DNA from: Mariniplasma anaerobium
GTDB lineage: Bacteria; Bacillota_I; Bacilli_A; Acholeplasmatales; Acholeplasmataceae
NCBI RefSeq assembly: GCF_016865445.1
Contig: NZ_AP024412.1
Span: 1,116,001-1,180,000 of the forward strand
DNA length: 64,000 nt
Direction of reading: 5' to 3'
A program made the position numbers and the translations under genes. The notes beneath the pieces were generated by a model. It did not search any database and was not told the origin of the DNA. It was given only the letters and a program-made list of their open reading frames with translations. Below, piece after piece: positions 9,901 through 16,787 of the stretch (positions are counted from its first letter, which is position 1; each line of letters begins with the position of its first letter).

Positions 9901-10378
9901 TGAATACTACAGTATCTAGCACTTCTTGATCATCAATATCAAATGCACCATCGACTTCAGTGTAGCTAGTGCCATCTACAGGTTTAACATAAACGCTAAA
10001 CGTTTGTAGTTCTGCATCTGTTTGTTGCCAAGTAATATTTGATGAGAATATTTCATCAGTCACCATAATATTTGTTGGTGTTGATGATATTTCTATCCAT
10101 GTAGCAACTAAAGTAATATCTTCAGTTACAATATCAATATTAAAATCCCATTCAAATGTACCATTCATCCATATATCAGAGAATAAATATCCGTCTCTTA
10201 ATGGATCACTAGGTTTAGTGACTTTACCGCCATTTAAAACTTCTTGTTCAGCAATTAAAGTACCACCTGCTGTGTCAAATGTAACTGTATACTTTAATTC
10301 CTCTTCTGTTGTTTGTTTACATCCTACAGCGAATCCTAATAAAAGTACTGCTGCAATTAATAAAAACATTTTTTTCAT
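6995..10378 (-). CDS. Large multidomain surface lipoprotein (InlB-B/Flg_new, GLUG, BIG2 and four tandem repeats)
   Basis: The 1127-residue protein starts with signal MKKMFLLIAAVLLLGFAVGC (lipid-modified Cys20). Domains in order: an InlB B-repeat/Listeria-Bacteroides type unit (about 29-95, YTVTFDTAGGTLIAEQEV); a fibronectin-like stretch (about 100-185); a long GLUG-rich region (about 300-550) with GGLVGVNG, GGVSAYNYG, GGITGYNFG, GGIAGYNEG and GGIAGINAG; a BIG2 domain (about 632-716, TTWTSSDEAIVEISGDGVIT); then four tandem units of about 103 residues (ITSVVVTADVLTLPEAN...TTSNSRAEA). The plan suits an adhesive or structural surface protein. No Shine-Dalgarno site lies next to the ATG. A GGAG is separated from it by a small hairpin (10390-10408). 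Confidence 0.88.
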   Translation of the reverse strand: MKKMFLLIAAVLLLGFAVGCKQTTEEELKYTVTFDTAGGTLIAEQEVLNGGKVTKPSDPLRDGYLFSDIWMNGTFEWDFNIDIVTEDITLVATWIEISSTPTNIMVTDEIFSSNITWQQTDAELQTFSVYVKPVDGTSYTEVDGAFDIDDQEVLDTVVFTPTVIPQGGYYLVKVVAGIEEAISEEVLLGGLGSQENPYRVSMVSDVLAILDGDVSADAYYQQVQDVLMTLTEPIEINNDRKIVFNGQYDGNNKAISFTGNGGLFHEIGEAGVVKNLIIDATTTLSAAEDNLYPIGAVADTNNGLIENIDARASLTNARYQGELVVFTGTVDLTDQTSGAGGLVGVNGLTGTISNVSVGGAGAVKAGRGVGGVSAYNYGLIQQAYVTATLPAGNQANSGRSSNTYSFGGGITGYNFGTITQSVVSGRVFAQSAYSTSGDGNEGKNVGFGGIAGYNEGVISESSFARSLSAKEFIDKSMAEALGDSANNLGVASVHGDLYVGGIAGINAGEITNTYVGGAIIGGRDFVGGVTGLTLTGGTITNTYVFAEVAIKDDGGVKLTAANTKTTLTKYDIAPSGFDANTVFFRDLVNSSTSNAWKSGDSQLPMLPEFNAADLTKLGNKFAASGVLLWQQGAVTGVNIVLDSVVLPFGATENLEFSISPANAPDAFTTWTSSDEAIVEISGDGVITGVGAGNATVTVTTRDGGYTDTIEVTVEDYTQITSVVVTADSITLPEVNNIDVRDEIEIGSIIELTVEILPLDAEYQGYTISTSNSRAEAVGNVVTFVYGNTGPGSVSIKIDFEDASMDTLEYRFTTIEGAGEDISITDVTVTTDVLTLPEANNDAIRDEVYIGTVATFSIDILPLNATNQNYTITTSNSRAEAVDNVVTFVYGDTGPGSVSVYVTFEDPAIGELNYRFTTLEAPAEISITSVVVTTDVLTLPEANNADVRDLVDIGTVATFSVEILPANATNQNYTVTTSNSRAEAVGNVVTFVYGSTGPGSVSVYVTFEDPAIGELNYRFTTVEVVADVPITSVVVTADVLTLPEANNDAIRDAVDIGTVVTISVDSILPANATNQNYTVTTSNSRAEVNGNVVTFVLGSGAGSVSIYVTFEDTAIGELNYRFTTVVVD
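6998..8228 (-). repeat. Four tandem coding repeats of about 306-312 bp
   Basis: Repeat units begin near 8225, 7915, 7603 and 7297 (minus strand), with spacing of 310, 312 and 306 bases. All are in frame and encode the C-terminal units of the surface lipoprotein. The three units nearest the C-terminus are most alike, sharing VTFEDPAIGELNYRFTT or a close variant. Such near-identical units can change number by recombination. Confidence 0.85.
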
Positions 10379-10450
10379 TTTTTTTGTTTACTTGAAATTT
10401 TTTCAAGTATGCTCCCTTCGTTTTTTATATTCTAAATTTTATATATCAAA

Positions 10451-12421
10451 TCAATTAGGTATATATGCAACTGAGTTACTAATAGCTAGTAAAATAAAGA
10501 TTGCAGTGATAATGATTGGTCCTAAATATGAATTACCACTTAATTTATAAAACCATCTATTAAAGAATGGCATTAAGAACATCACAGGTAATAATGTAAA
10601 TAAGATATTGACATATAACCATTGAGTCGTTCCATCACTTAATTCAGTAAACGCAATTGTTCCTGTATTAAAAAATGCGATGTATTGAACAAGTAAAATA
10701 ATTGCTAGTCCTGAAATATTCATTAACCCTGCAAGTAATAATTTAACATTTTCATGTAATTTCCCATGCATTTGACTACCATTTACTCTAATTGAATTAG
10801 AGAAATAAAAGACAAAGAATAATGGGAAATACATCAAGAGTTGAATCACTGATTTTAGATTGACTCGTCTTGCTGCCATCACAAATATGAATCTATAATC
10901 CACATGGAACAATCCATAAACAAGCATTAGGGTTGAAAAATAAATAACAACAACACTTAATCCTAATAAAACAGTCTTTCCAAAATCTTTTAATGAGATT
11001 TTTAATCCCCATAAATCAACTTCATTTTTTAATCCTTTAGTATATACACCCTTTTTAGGTCTCATGAAGAGTATATGGCTTAAGAAAAACATTAATGCTG
11101 AGAATAATCCACTCATGACTGCCCATATAGCTACTGCATTGGTCATTCTTTGCGGGAAAAACCATGTATTGACTGAACTACTTGCTTTTGGAAATAATAT
11201 AAATGTGAGCTGACTTGAAGGCAAGTAAGTCAATGCAGCAAATGATGCAGAAATGATAAATACTACAATATATACAATCAATCGCTTATGCGTTCTTTTT
11301 TGTGTAATAATGATTGGATCTTTTTTAGATTTTTCAAAAAATGGAATTCTATATAGTAATGAGCCAATTGGAACAATCATCGTAAGTGATGCAACCAATG
11401 AAATTGTTGTTAAAATTTCTTTATATATCCAAACTTGATTACTATATGAAATATCAGTATTTGTAAAATCAAGTGCAATTTCAAAAAATCTTATGATTTT
11501 CCCTGTTGCCTCTGTACTATAAGGTTGAAAAGCATGAATAGTCTCAGTATTAAATACTTGTCGCATATTGCCAAGATTTGGATTTCCATAAATCTTGCCA
11601 ATTTCTATTTGTGTTCCATACCCAATGGTTGGTAAACCAGCTTTGACTAAACCTGAATTTACAAAATCATGTGATTCAACCATCCAAGTTACATCAGATA
11701 AACTTGTTCCCTCTGGTGCATCTACATTGATTGAGTTTCTAAATGCGCCTTCATCATATAAAGCATAATCCATACCCATATTACTTTTAGAGTATGTGAT
11801 ATCAGAAGCTATTGATAATACATATCCACTAATAAAAACTGAATTAACTTTACTTACTCCACCATTGTTGACAGAATCTTTACCAAAATATACTGCTGCT
11901 TGATAAGCTGCGTTACCACCAGCTGAATGTCCTGTGACTCCAATCTTATCTTTATCTACAAATGGATAAACATCATCATTATCATAAATATAATCAATCA
12001 AATCAAATGAACCATATCCTTCTACTGTTGCAATAGCACTACCTTGAACTGCTGAACTACTTGAAGAATCCCCTTGAGAGTATGGGTCAATATTTATAAC
12101 AACAAATCCTCTTCTTGCAAACTCTAGTGCAACATGCCCTTGAGTTTCTCTAGATCTTTGAAATCCAGCAATAACAATCATCAGAGGTGCTTTATCATCA
12201 ACTGTAGCACTATCTGGTTTATAAATATCATAAGCTACAATTTGATTATCTCTAGCTTCGAAATAAACAGTATCAATATCTACATTTCCAAAGTCATTTT
12301 GGATTAAAGAAGCGAATAATGAAGCAATCATTATAACTAAAATTAATATGATTGACCATAGACCTGCCTTACCAAGAACAAACTTTTTACCCTTTATCTC
12401 TTCTATTGCGTTGTTTTCCAT
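10451..12421 (-). CDS. Membrane-embedded alpha/beta hydrolase
   Basis: A 656-residue protein with one N-terminal membrane helix (about 20-40) and an alpha/beta hydrolase domain on the outside (about 50-320). The nucleophile elbow is GVTGHSAGG with Ser166, and strand blocks include PLMIVIAGF and GFVVINIDPYSQGDS. The C-terminal half holds about 8 hydrophobic helices. It resembles dienelactone-hydrolase/acetylxylan-esterase type proteins fused to a membrane domain. The substrate is unknown. GGAGGG lies 8 bases before the ATG. The repeat lipoprotein gene follows 72 bases downstream on the same strand and may share its transcript. Confidence 0.75.
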   Translation of the reverse strand: MENNAIEEIKGKKFVLGKAGLWSIILILVIMIASLFASLIQNDFGNVDIDTVYFEARDNQIVAYDIYKPDSATVDDKAPLMIVIAGFQRSRETQGHVALEFARRGFVVINIDPYSQGDSSSSSAVQGSAIATVEGYGSFDLIDYIYDNDDVYPFVDKDKIGVTGHSAGGNAAYQAAVYFGKDSVNNGGVSKVNSVFISGYVLSIASDITYSKSNMGMDYALYDEGAFRNSINVDAPEGTSLSDVTWMVESHDFVNSGLVKAGLPTIGYGTQIEIGKIYGNPNLGNMRQVFNTETIHAFQPYSTEATGKIIRFFEIALDFTNTDISYSNQVWIYKEILTTISLVASLTMIVPIGSLLYRIPFFEKSKKDPIIITQKRTHKRLIVYIVVFIISASFAALTYLPSSQLTFILFPKASSSVNTWFFPQRMTNAVAIWAVMSGLFSALMFFLSHILFMRPKKGVYTKGLKNEVDLWGLKISLKDFGKTVLLGLSVVVIYFSTLMLVYGLFHVDYRFIFVMAARRVNLKSVIQLLMYFPLFFVFYFSNSIRVNGSQMHGKLHENVKLLLAGLMNISGLAIILLVQYIAFFNTGTIAFTELSDGTTQWLYVNILFTLLPVMFLMPFFNRWFYKLSGNSYLGPIIITAIFILLAISNSVAYIPN

Positions 12422-12480
12422 TGGTTAAACCCTCCTTGCTATTCAAACATGAAAGCGTTATCTATTGACATCTTATCAAA

Positions 12481-12518
12481 AAAAGACAGTGAATACTACC
12501 ACTATCTTTTACTGTTTT
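12481..12518 (-). terminator. Probable terminator of the LysR gene
   Basis: A 10-bp stem with one mismatch (12481-12490 with 12501-12510) sits between the LysR stop and the hydrolase start. A-runs on its left give a U-tract on the minus strand. Confidence 0.6.
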
Positions 12519-12546
12519 TTTATACTCTATAAATTTTATTTATACC

Positions 12547-13419
12547 CTAGGTAACATTTTTTAAATAATTAACGAATTCTATGGCTCCTAAATGCAATTC
12601 TACATTTTTTCTCCATATTAATCCAATCCTTAATTTAAGACTTTCTTTAAATGGAATACCTACAATAGTTTTATCTTCTGGATCAACAAGTTCTTTAATT
12701 AAAAAAGCTCCTCCAGCATTAATCTTAACAAAATTACGAATGACTAAAATTTGACTAGATACTAATACAATGTTTGGTGTTTGACCAATATCATTATACA
12801 TACCTTTAATCAACCTAGATTGAAAAAATCCTTCTCGCATCAAAATAATAGGTTCGTTTTTAATATCACTTATATCTAAATACTCTTTTTTAGACAACGG
12901 ATTTGATTTAGAGACACAAAATAGTAATTCAGTTTCTAAAATGACTTCTTTTTGATAAGCTTCATGTTCACTATCATTCAAAATTGAAAATCCTAAATCT
13001 AGGGTATTAGTTAAAATCTTATTTCTGATACTCAAAGATCCTTCTTCCCATATCTCAAATTTCGCATCCAGATGTTCTAACATATATTGATCATATATTT
13101 TAGGAAATAAAAATGATCCTATCATTGGTGGCACACCAATTCTTATCGTTGTCTTTTTCTCTGACAAATCTACTAAATCACGTTCAAATATATCAACATG
13201 CTCTAAAATGACTTTTGCTTTTTCATAAAAAAACTCGCCATCCTTAGTTAAAATCATTGAATTATGTTTTCTTTCAAATAAACTCAAATTATATTCTTTT
13301 TCTAAATTATTAATAGCTGAAGTTAAAGCAGGTTGAGTTATATACAGGACTTTAGCAGCTTGACTTAAAGATCCATGATCACACACTGAAACAAAATATT
13401 TTAATTGTTGTAAGGTCAT
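12547..13419 (-). CDS. LysR-family transcriptional regulator
   Basis: About 290 residues with the N-terminal winged helix-turn-helix (MTLQQLKYFVSVCDHGSLSQ, then AAKVLYITQPALTSAINNLEKEY). A type-2 periplasmic-binding-like effector domain follows, from about residue 90. ATG 13419 was chosen because GGTG lies 6 bases before it; ATGs at 13425 and 13431 are in frame but less well placed. The gene is divergent from the DraG-like gene at 13596, the classic arrangement for a LysR regulator and its target, and the membrane hydrolase lies just downstream on the same strand. The inducer is unknown. Confidence 0.9.
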   Translation of the reverse strand: MTLQQLKYFVSVCDHGSLSQAAKVLYITQPALTSAINNLEKEYNLSLFERKHNSMILTKDGEFFYEKAKVILEHVDIFERDLVDLSEKKTTIRIGVPPMIGSFLFPKIYDQYMLEHLDAKFEIWEEGSLSIRNKILTNTLDLGFSILNDSEHEAYQKEVILETELLFCVSKSNPLSKKEYLDISDIKNEPIILMREGFFQSRLIKGMYNDIGQTPNIVLVSSQILVIRNFVKINAGGAFLIKELVDPEDKTIVGIPFKESLKLRIGLIWRKNVELHLGAIEFVNYLKNVT

Positions 13420-13595
13420 ATTCATCACCATTTGTTTTATATTTATAGAGAAACTTTATGTTTATTTTAGTATAACACATTAACTATTAGATAGAATACT
13501 ATTTTTAGCTTAAAGTCTTATGAGTTAAATCAATAAAGTATATGTGTTTATCAACTCTCATCGATATGATATGATAAGCATATAGAGGTGATAAC

Positions 13596-14477
13596 TTGAA
13601 AAAATATATATACCCAGCATTACTAGCAAATGCCGCAACATTAGGTGTCCATTGGATTTATAATGTTCAATATTTACAAAACTTGTCTGAAAAACAATCT
13701 TTATTATTTTTAGTTCAAGACGAACAAGTATTCAAGCAAGCTGCTCCATCTTTCTTTGCATATCCCAATACAGTACTTGGCGACTTATCAGTTCAAGGTG
13801 AAATCCTGAAATGGCTTTATGATGCAAAATCAAGTAATAATAAATTTAATCAAGCTGATTATAAAACCTTATTGTTAAGTAAGTTCTTACCTGGTGGCTC
13901 ATATAAAGGTTATGTGGAAAGTTATGGGAAAAAATTAGTTGCTATTGACTTATTAGATCAGCTAAAAACAGATAGTAGTCAGATAACTTTAAATGATGAT
14001 CAACTCGTCGGATTCATTCCTTATATCCTTGCCAAAGAATTAGATTTATCTCTTGATGATGCATGGTCTTTAGCAAGTCTATTTACAAAACAATCTTTTT
14101 ATCTTGATTATTATCGTATGTTTGACTCCATATTAGAAAATCCTGAAGAAGAAAATATAAAACATGCTATTGAGCAATCACTTATACTTGCCCCTAAAGA
14201 CAAGTTACCTACTTTAGAAAAGGCAATACAAATGTCAAACACGAATGACTTTATTGAAGAGTATGCTGGCAGAGCTTGTTCTGTTGATGATGCTATCCCT
14301 GTAATCATTCATGTTTTATATCATTCAACAAGTTTTGAAGATGCTTTAAATATAAATGCTAAAATAGGTGGTGCTTCAGCAGATCGATCACTTTTAATTG
14401 GTGCAATCCTTAGTCAAGTATATGATATACCTACTGACTGGAATGAAAAAGTATCTCCTAAACTCATCTTAAAATAA
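13596..14477 (+). CDS. DraG-like (ADP-ribosylglycohydrolase superfamily) protein with degenerate metal site
   Basis: A 293-residue helical protein. The N-terminal ALLANAATLGVHWIYN, the middle helices and the C-terminal IGGASADRSLLIGAILS resemble the ADP-ribosylglycohydrolase/crystallin-J1 fold, where these blocks read GDALG and GGDxDT. The acidic pairs that hold the two metals are not visible: the DDT block appears as VLGDLSVQGEI and the GGDxD block as GGASAD. It may have lost hydrolase activity or use another site. The start is TTG 13596 with GAGGTG 5 bases upstream. The fold assignment is by pattern only. Confidence 0.55.
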   Translation: MKKYIYPALLANAATLGVHWIYNVQYLQNLSEKQSLLFLVQDEQVFKQAAPSFFAYPNTVLGDLSVQGEILKWLYDAKSSNNKFNQADYKTLLLSKFLPGGSYKGYVESYGKKLVAIDLLDQLKTDSSQITLNDDQLVGFIPYILAKELDLSLDDAWSLASLFTKQSFYLDYYRMFDSILENPEEENIKHAIEQSLILAPKDKLPTLEKAIQMSNTNDFIEEYAGRACSVDDAIPVIIHVLYHSTSFEDALNINAKIGGASADRSLLIGAILSQVYDIPTDWNEKVSPKLILK

Positions 14478-14491
14478 GAACTTAAAGCTAT

Positions 14492-14516
14492 AAAAAAACA
14501 CCTTTAACAGGTGTTT
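14492..14516. terminator. Terminator copy left of IS1182 copy 1
   Basis: An 8-bp stem (AAACACCT/AGGTGTTT) with loop TTAAC serves the DraG-like gene ending at 14477. Bases 14497-14516 are repeated exactly at 16231-16250 on the other side of the insertion sequence. Confidence 0.85.
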
Positions 14517-14639
14517 CAGACTGTAGACAAAAGGACTTTTCAAAAACGAGTTTTCGTTATGAATCGTCCTTTTTTTGTTTTTTGTGGATAAATATAAAAA
14601 AAAGATCTCTATTTGCTCGATATCAATAATAAAGTAAAG

Positions 14640-15989
14640 CTATGTCCACATTAATGCGGCTAACTTTTTCAAATTATACATACTAAAAATCATGAAGCTT
14701 CGATCTTCATTCTTTTGACGTCCCCTTAAATAGGTAACACCTAGACAGTGATTCATCTTTGAAATCCCAAAAACTCTTTCAACTGATGATTTTCTTTTGG
14801 GATAAAGCTCCCTTCCAATCTCTGAGAGTCTCGTTTCTTTGATTAAAGGATTTACATACTCTAATTGATGTCTTGTTAAACTTCTTGTTTTTTGATTTGT
14901 ACACTGTGCTTTAAATGGGCATTCTATACAATCTTTAACACGTGTCTTGTATTCACGGTATCCTAGTTTATTGGTTCCTCTGTAAGTTAGTATCTTTTCA
15001 TTAGGACATATATAATAGTCATGCATTTCAATATAATCAAATCTATTCTTTGTAAGGTGCCGTTCTCCATTTAGACCTATAGAACCATCTTTTCCTTTAG
15101 GCCGTTTATATGGCAATACAGGTAGGACTTTTCGCTTATATATTTCATTAAGAAGAATTGGATTATCATATCCAGAGTCCATGACTGCCACTTTAACTTC
15201 CTTATGGGTATCTAGATAGTTAACTACTGTATCTAATCCTGTTATACTATCATGAAGGTTTCCTGCAAACATCTCAGAGGATAAAACCCAACCGTTCTCA
15301 TCGCTGATCACTTGATTGCTGTAGGCTAATTGTCGCTCTTTTTCACCTTTATGAAACATCCCGCAATCTGGATCAGTTAAACTGATGATTGCTTTCTTTG
15401 GGCTATCATAATCAATGATTTTCTTACCTTCTTTTAGTCTAAGTTCATTAATTTCTTCATGGAGCTGTTTAACATATTTATGTGTTGAATCATTGATTAA
15501 GATATCATTAACACGTCTTTTATTGGCATATGCTTTAATATGTGTTGAATCGACAAAGATGTTATCCATCTTGACTAACTTTAAGTTCATTGCTTGATAT
15601 AAAATGGTGTTGAAAATTTCTTCAAATATATCTGTGTCTTTAAATCGTCTAACGTAATTTTTTCCAAATGTTGAGAAATGAGGAATGTCATCGGAAAAAT
15701 CATATCCTAAAAACCAACGATATGCAACGTTTACTTCGATTTCTTCAATCGTACGTCTCATCGAACGAATGTTAAATAAATATTGAATAAAGACAATTTT
15801 AAATAAAACGACTGGATCAATTGAAGGTCTGCCCATATCATCTGAATATAAATGCTCGACAATATCATAGATAAAATCAAACTGCATCACTTTATCCACC
15901 TTGCGGACTAAATGATTTTGTGGGACAAGTGAATCAATATCAACGACTTGTAGATTCTTGGTGTTGTTTTTTTGATCTCTATTTAACAT
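14640..15989 (-). CDS. IS1182-family DDE transposase, copy 1
   Basis: A 449-residue transposase. The N-terminal DUF772-type region reads LVPQNHLVRKVDKVMQFDFI and GRPSIDPVVLFKIVFIQYLF. The DDE core shows FVDSTHIKAYANKRR, VAVMDSGYDNPILLNEIYKR and the C-terminal glutamate region KSSVERVFGISKMNHCLG. A zinc-type cluster CPNEK...CIECPFKAQC precedes the last domain. The frame is complete and the protein is identical to that of copy 2, so the insertion is probably recent. Shine-Dalgarno AAGGTGG lies before the ATG. Confidence 0.95.
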   Translation of the reverse strand: MLNRDQKNNTKNLQVVDIDSLVPQNHLVRKVDKVMQFDFIYDIVEHLYSDDMGRPSIDPVVLFKIVFIQYLFNIRSMRRTIEEIEVNVAYRWFLGYDFSDDIPHFSTFGKNYVRRFKDTDIFEEIFNTILYQAMNLKLVKMDNIFVDSTHIKAYANKRRVNDILINDSTHKYVKQLHEEINELRLKEGKKIIDYDSPKKAIISLTDPDCGMFHKGEKERQLAYSNQVISDENGWVLSSEMFAGNLHDSITGLDTVVNYLDTHKEVKVAVMDSGYDNPILLNEIYKRKVLPVLPYKRPKGKDGSIGLNGERHLTKNRFDYIEMHDYYICPNEKILTYRGTNKLGYREYKTRVKDCIECPFKAQCTNQKTRSLTRHQLEYVNPLIKETRLSEIGRELYPKRKSSVERVFGISKMNHCLGVTYLRGRQKNEDRSFMIFSMYNLKKLAALMWT

Positions 15990-16023
15990 ATATAAGCACC
16001 ACCTTATACATATATTTTACCAC

Positions 16024-16049
16024 TTACCTATATATTTATATATAGGTAA
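16024..16049. promoter_or_regulatory. Palindrome upstream of the IS1182 transposase (copy 1)
   Basis: TTACCTATATA (16024-16034) and its exact complement (16039-16049) flank a 4-base loop, 35 bases before the transposase ATG. It may be an operator, a promoter-blocking hairpin or part of the end-binding site. The same sequence occurs in copy 2 at 48416-48441. Confidence 0.5.
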
Positions 16050-16069
16050 AAGTGATTTTTTAGAGACAT

Positions 16070-16160
16070 AAAAAAAGAGGAGGACTCAGAACGCCTTTTA
16101 GAACCTTAATAGCTCACGCGTTTTTAAGCAGTCTAAGCCGCACATTTTAAACTGGTCCTC
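16070..16160 (-). terminator. Structured leader/terminator-like region inside the IS1182 right end (copy 1)
   Basis: On the minus strand GAGGAC (16160-16155) can pair with GTCCTC (16085-16080), followed by CTC and seven or more U. About 70 bases between them could fold further. This would stop transcription entering the element before the transposase. The same region in copy 2 is about 48462-48552. Confidence 0.5.
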
Positions 16161-16230
16161 ACATTTGTATTTTATCACTTTTGTAAAAAAAATACCATAT
16201 CCGAAGATATGATACTTTGTCTACAGCCTG

Positions 16231-16250
16231 AACACCTTTAACAGGTGTTT
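16231..16250. repeat. Right 20-bp target duplication (terminator hairpin) of IS1182 copy 1
   Basis: An exact copy of 14497-14516: AACACCT, loop TTAAC, AGGTGTTT. It directly abuts the stop codon of the flavodoxin gene (16251) and so provides that gene with its terminator. Confidence 0.93.
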
Positions 16251-16685
16251 TTATTTACTGTATTTTTTAATAATTTCAATCATAACATCATTACTATTCT
16301 TAGATCTTCTATTGATAGAAGTTTGATATCTAACATGTCCACCTCTTGCTTTAATGATTCTAGTCATTTGTTTAAGTGTTTGGTTTCCTCCAAGAAATGA
16401 AAATCTAAATAAATGTGTTACAAATAAATCAATAACTTTATGATTTAAATCTTTTAGTCCAATCATATAAGCTCTCATAATTTTTGACATTTGAAAGCCA
16501 TGCACAGGACAAGCAAAAATTATATGATCGTATGTAAGGATATCAGGTATATTTGTTAATACAGGATGATCATTGTTTGGATCATCTGACTCTGCACTTA
16601 CCACAAATACATCAAAATCATTAAACTTATCAACTACATTTTTAGTATGTCCAGTTTTTGAATAATATACAATACATTTTTTCAT
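16251..16685 (-). CDS. Flavodoxin-like protein
   Basis: A 144-residue single-domain flavodoxin fold. The N-terminal FMN-phosphate loop is VYYSKTGHTKNVVDKF, and IIFACPVHGFQMSKIMRAYM fits the 50s-loop strand. It is probably a small FMN electron carrier or quinone-reductase type protein; the partner is unknown. The ATG follows AGGA about 7 bases upstream. Its transcription end is supplied by the duplicated hairpin at the edge of the insertion sequence. Confidence 0.8.
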   Translation of the reverse strand: MKKCIVYYSKTGHTKNVVDKFNDFDVFVVSAESDDPNNDHPVLTNIPDILTYDHIIFACPVHGFQMSKIMRAYMIGLKDLNHKVIDLFVTHLFRFSFLGGNQTLKQMTRIIKARGGHVRYQTSINRRSKNSNDVMIEIIKKYSK

Positions 16686-16759
16686 AAGGATTCCTCAATT
16701 TCATAAATTCTTATACTTAAAGTATCATAAATAACTCAAACTTTCAAATATAAAGTAAA

Positions 16760-16781
16760 AAAATGTCCAAAAGGACATTTT
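16760..16781 (-). terminator. Terminator of the CapD/FlaA1-type gene
   Basis: A 9-bp stem (16760-16768 with 16773-16781), loop AAAA, lies just after the stop at 16788. The A-run on its left gives the minus-strand U-tract. Confidence 0.85.
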
Positions 16782-16787
16782 ATTATT

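Larger units (their letters stand above)
14517..16230 (-). mobile_element. IS1182-type insertion sequence, copy 1 (1714 bp)
   Basis: The ends are imperfect terminal inverted repeats: left CAGACTGTAGACAAA, right (complement) CAGGCTGTAGACAAA, 14 of 15 identical. Flanking 20-bp direct repeats (14497-14516 and 16231-16250) are a terminator stem-loop. The left end has a folded segment (AAAAGGAC ... GTCCTTTTTTT) that can terminate transcription. A DnaA-box sequence TTATCCACA lies on the minus strand at 14583-14591. The right end has a strong palindrome (16024-16049) and a long-range stem (16080-16085 with 16155-16160). The element lies between convergent genes and no difference from the copy at 46909-48622 was seen. 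Confidence 0.93.
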
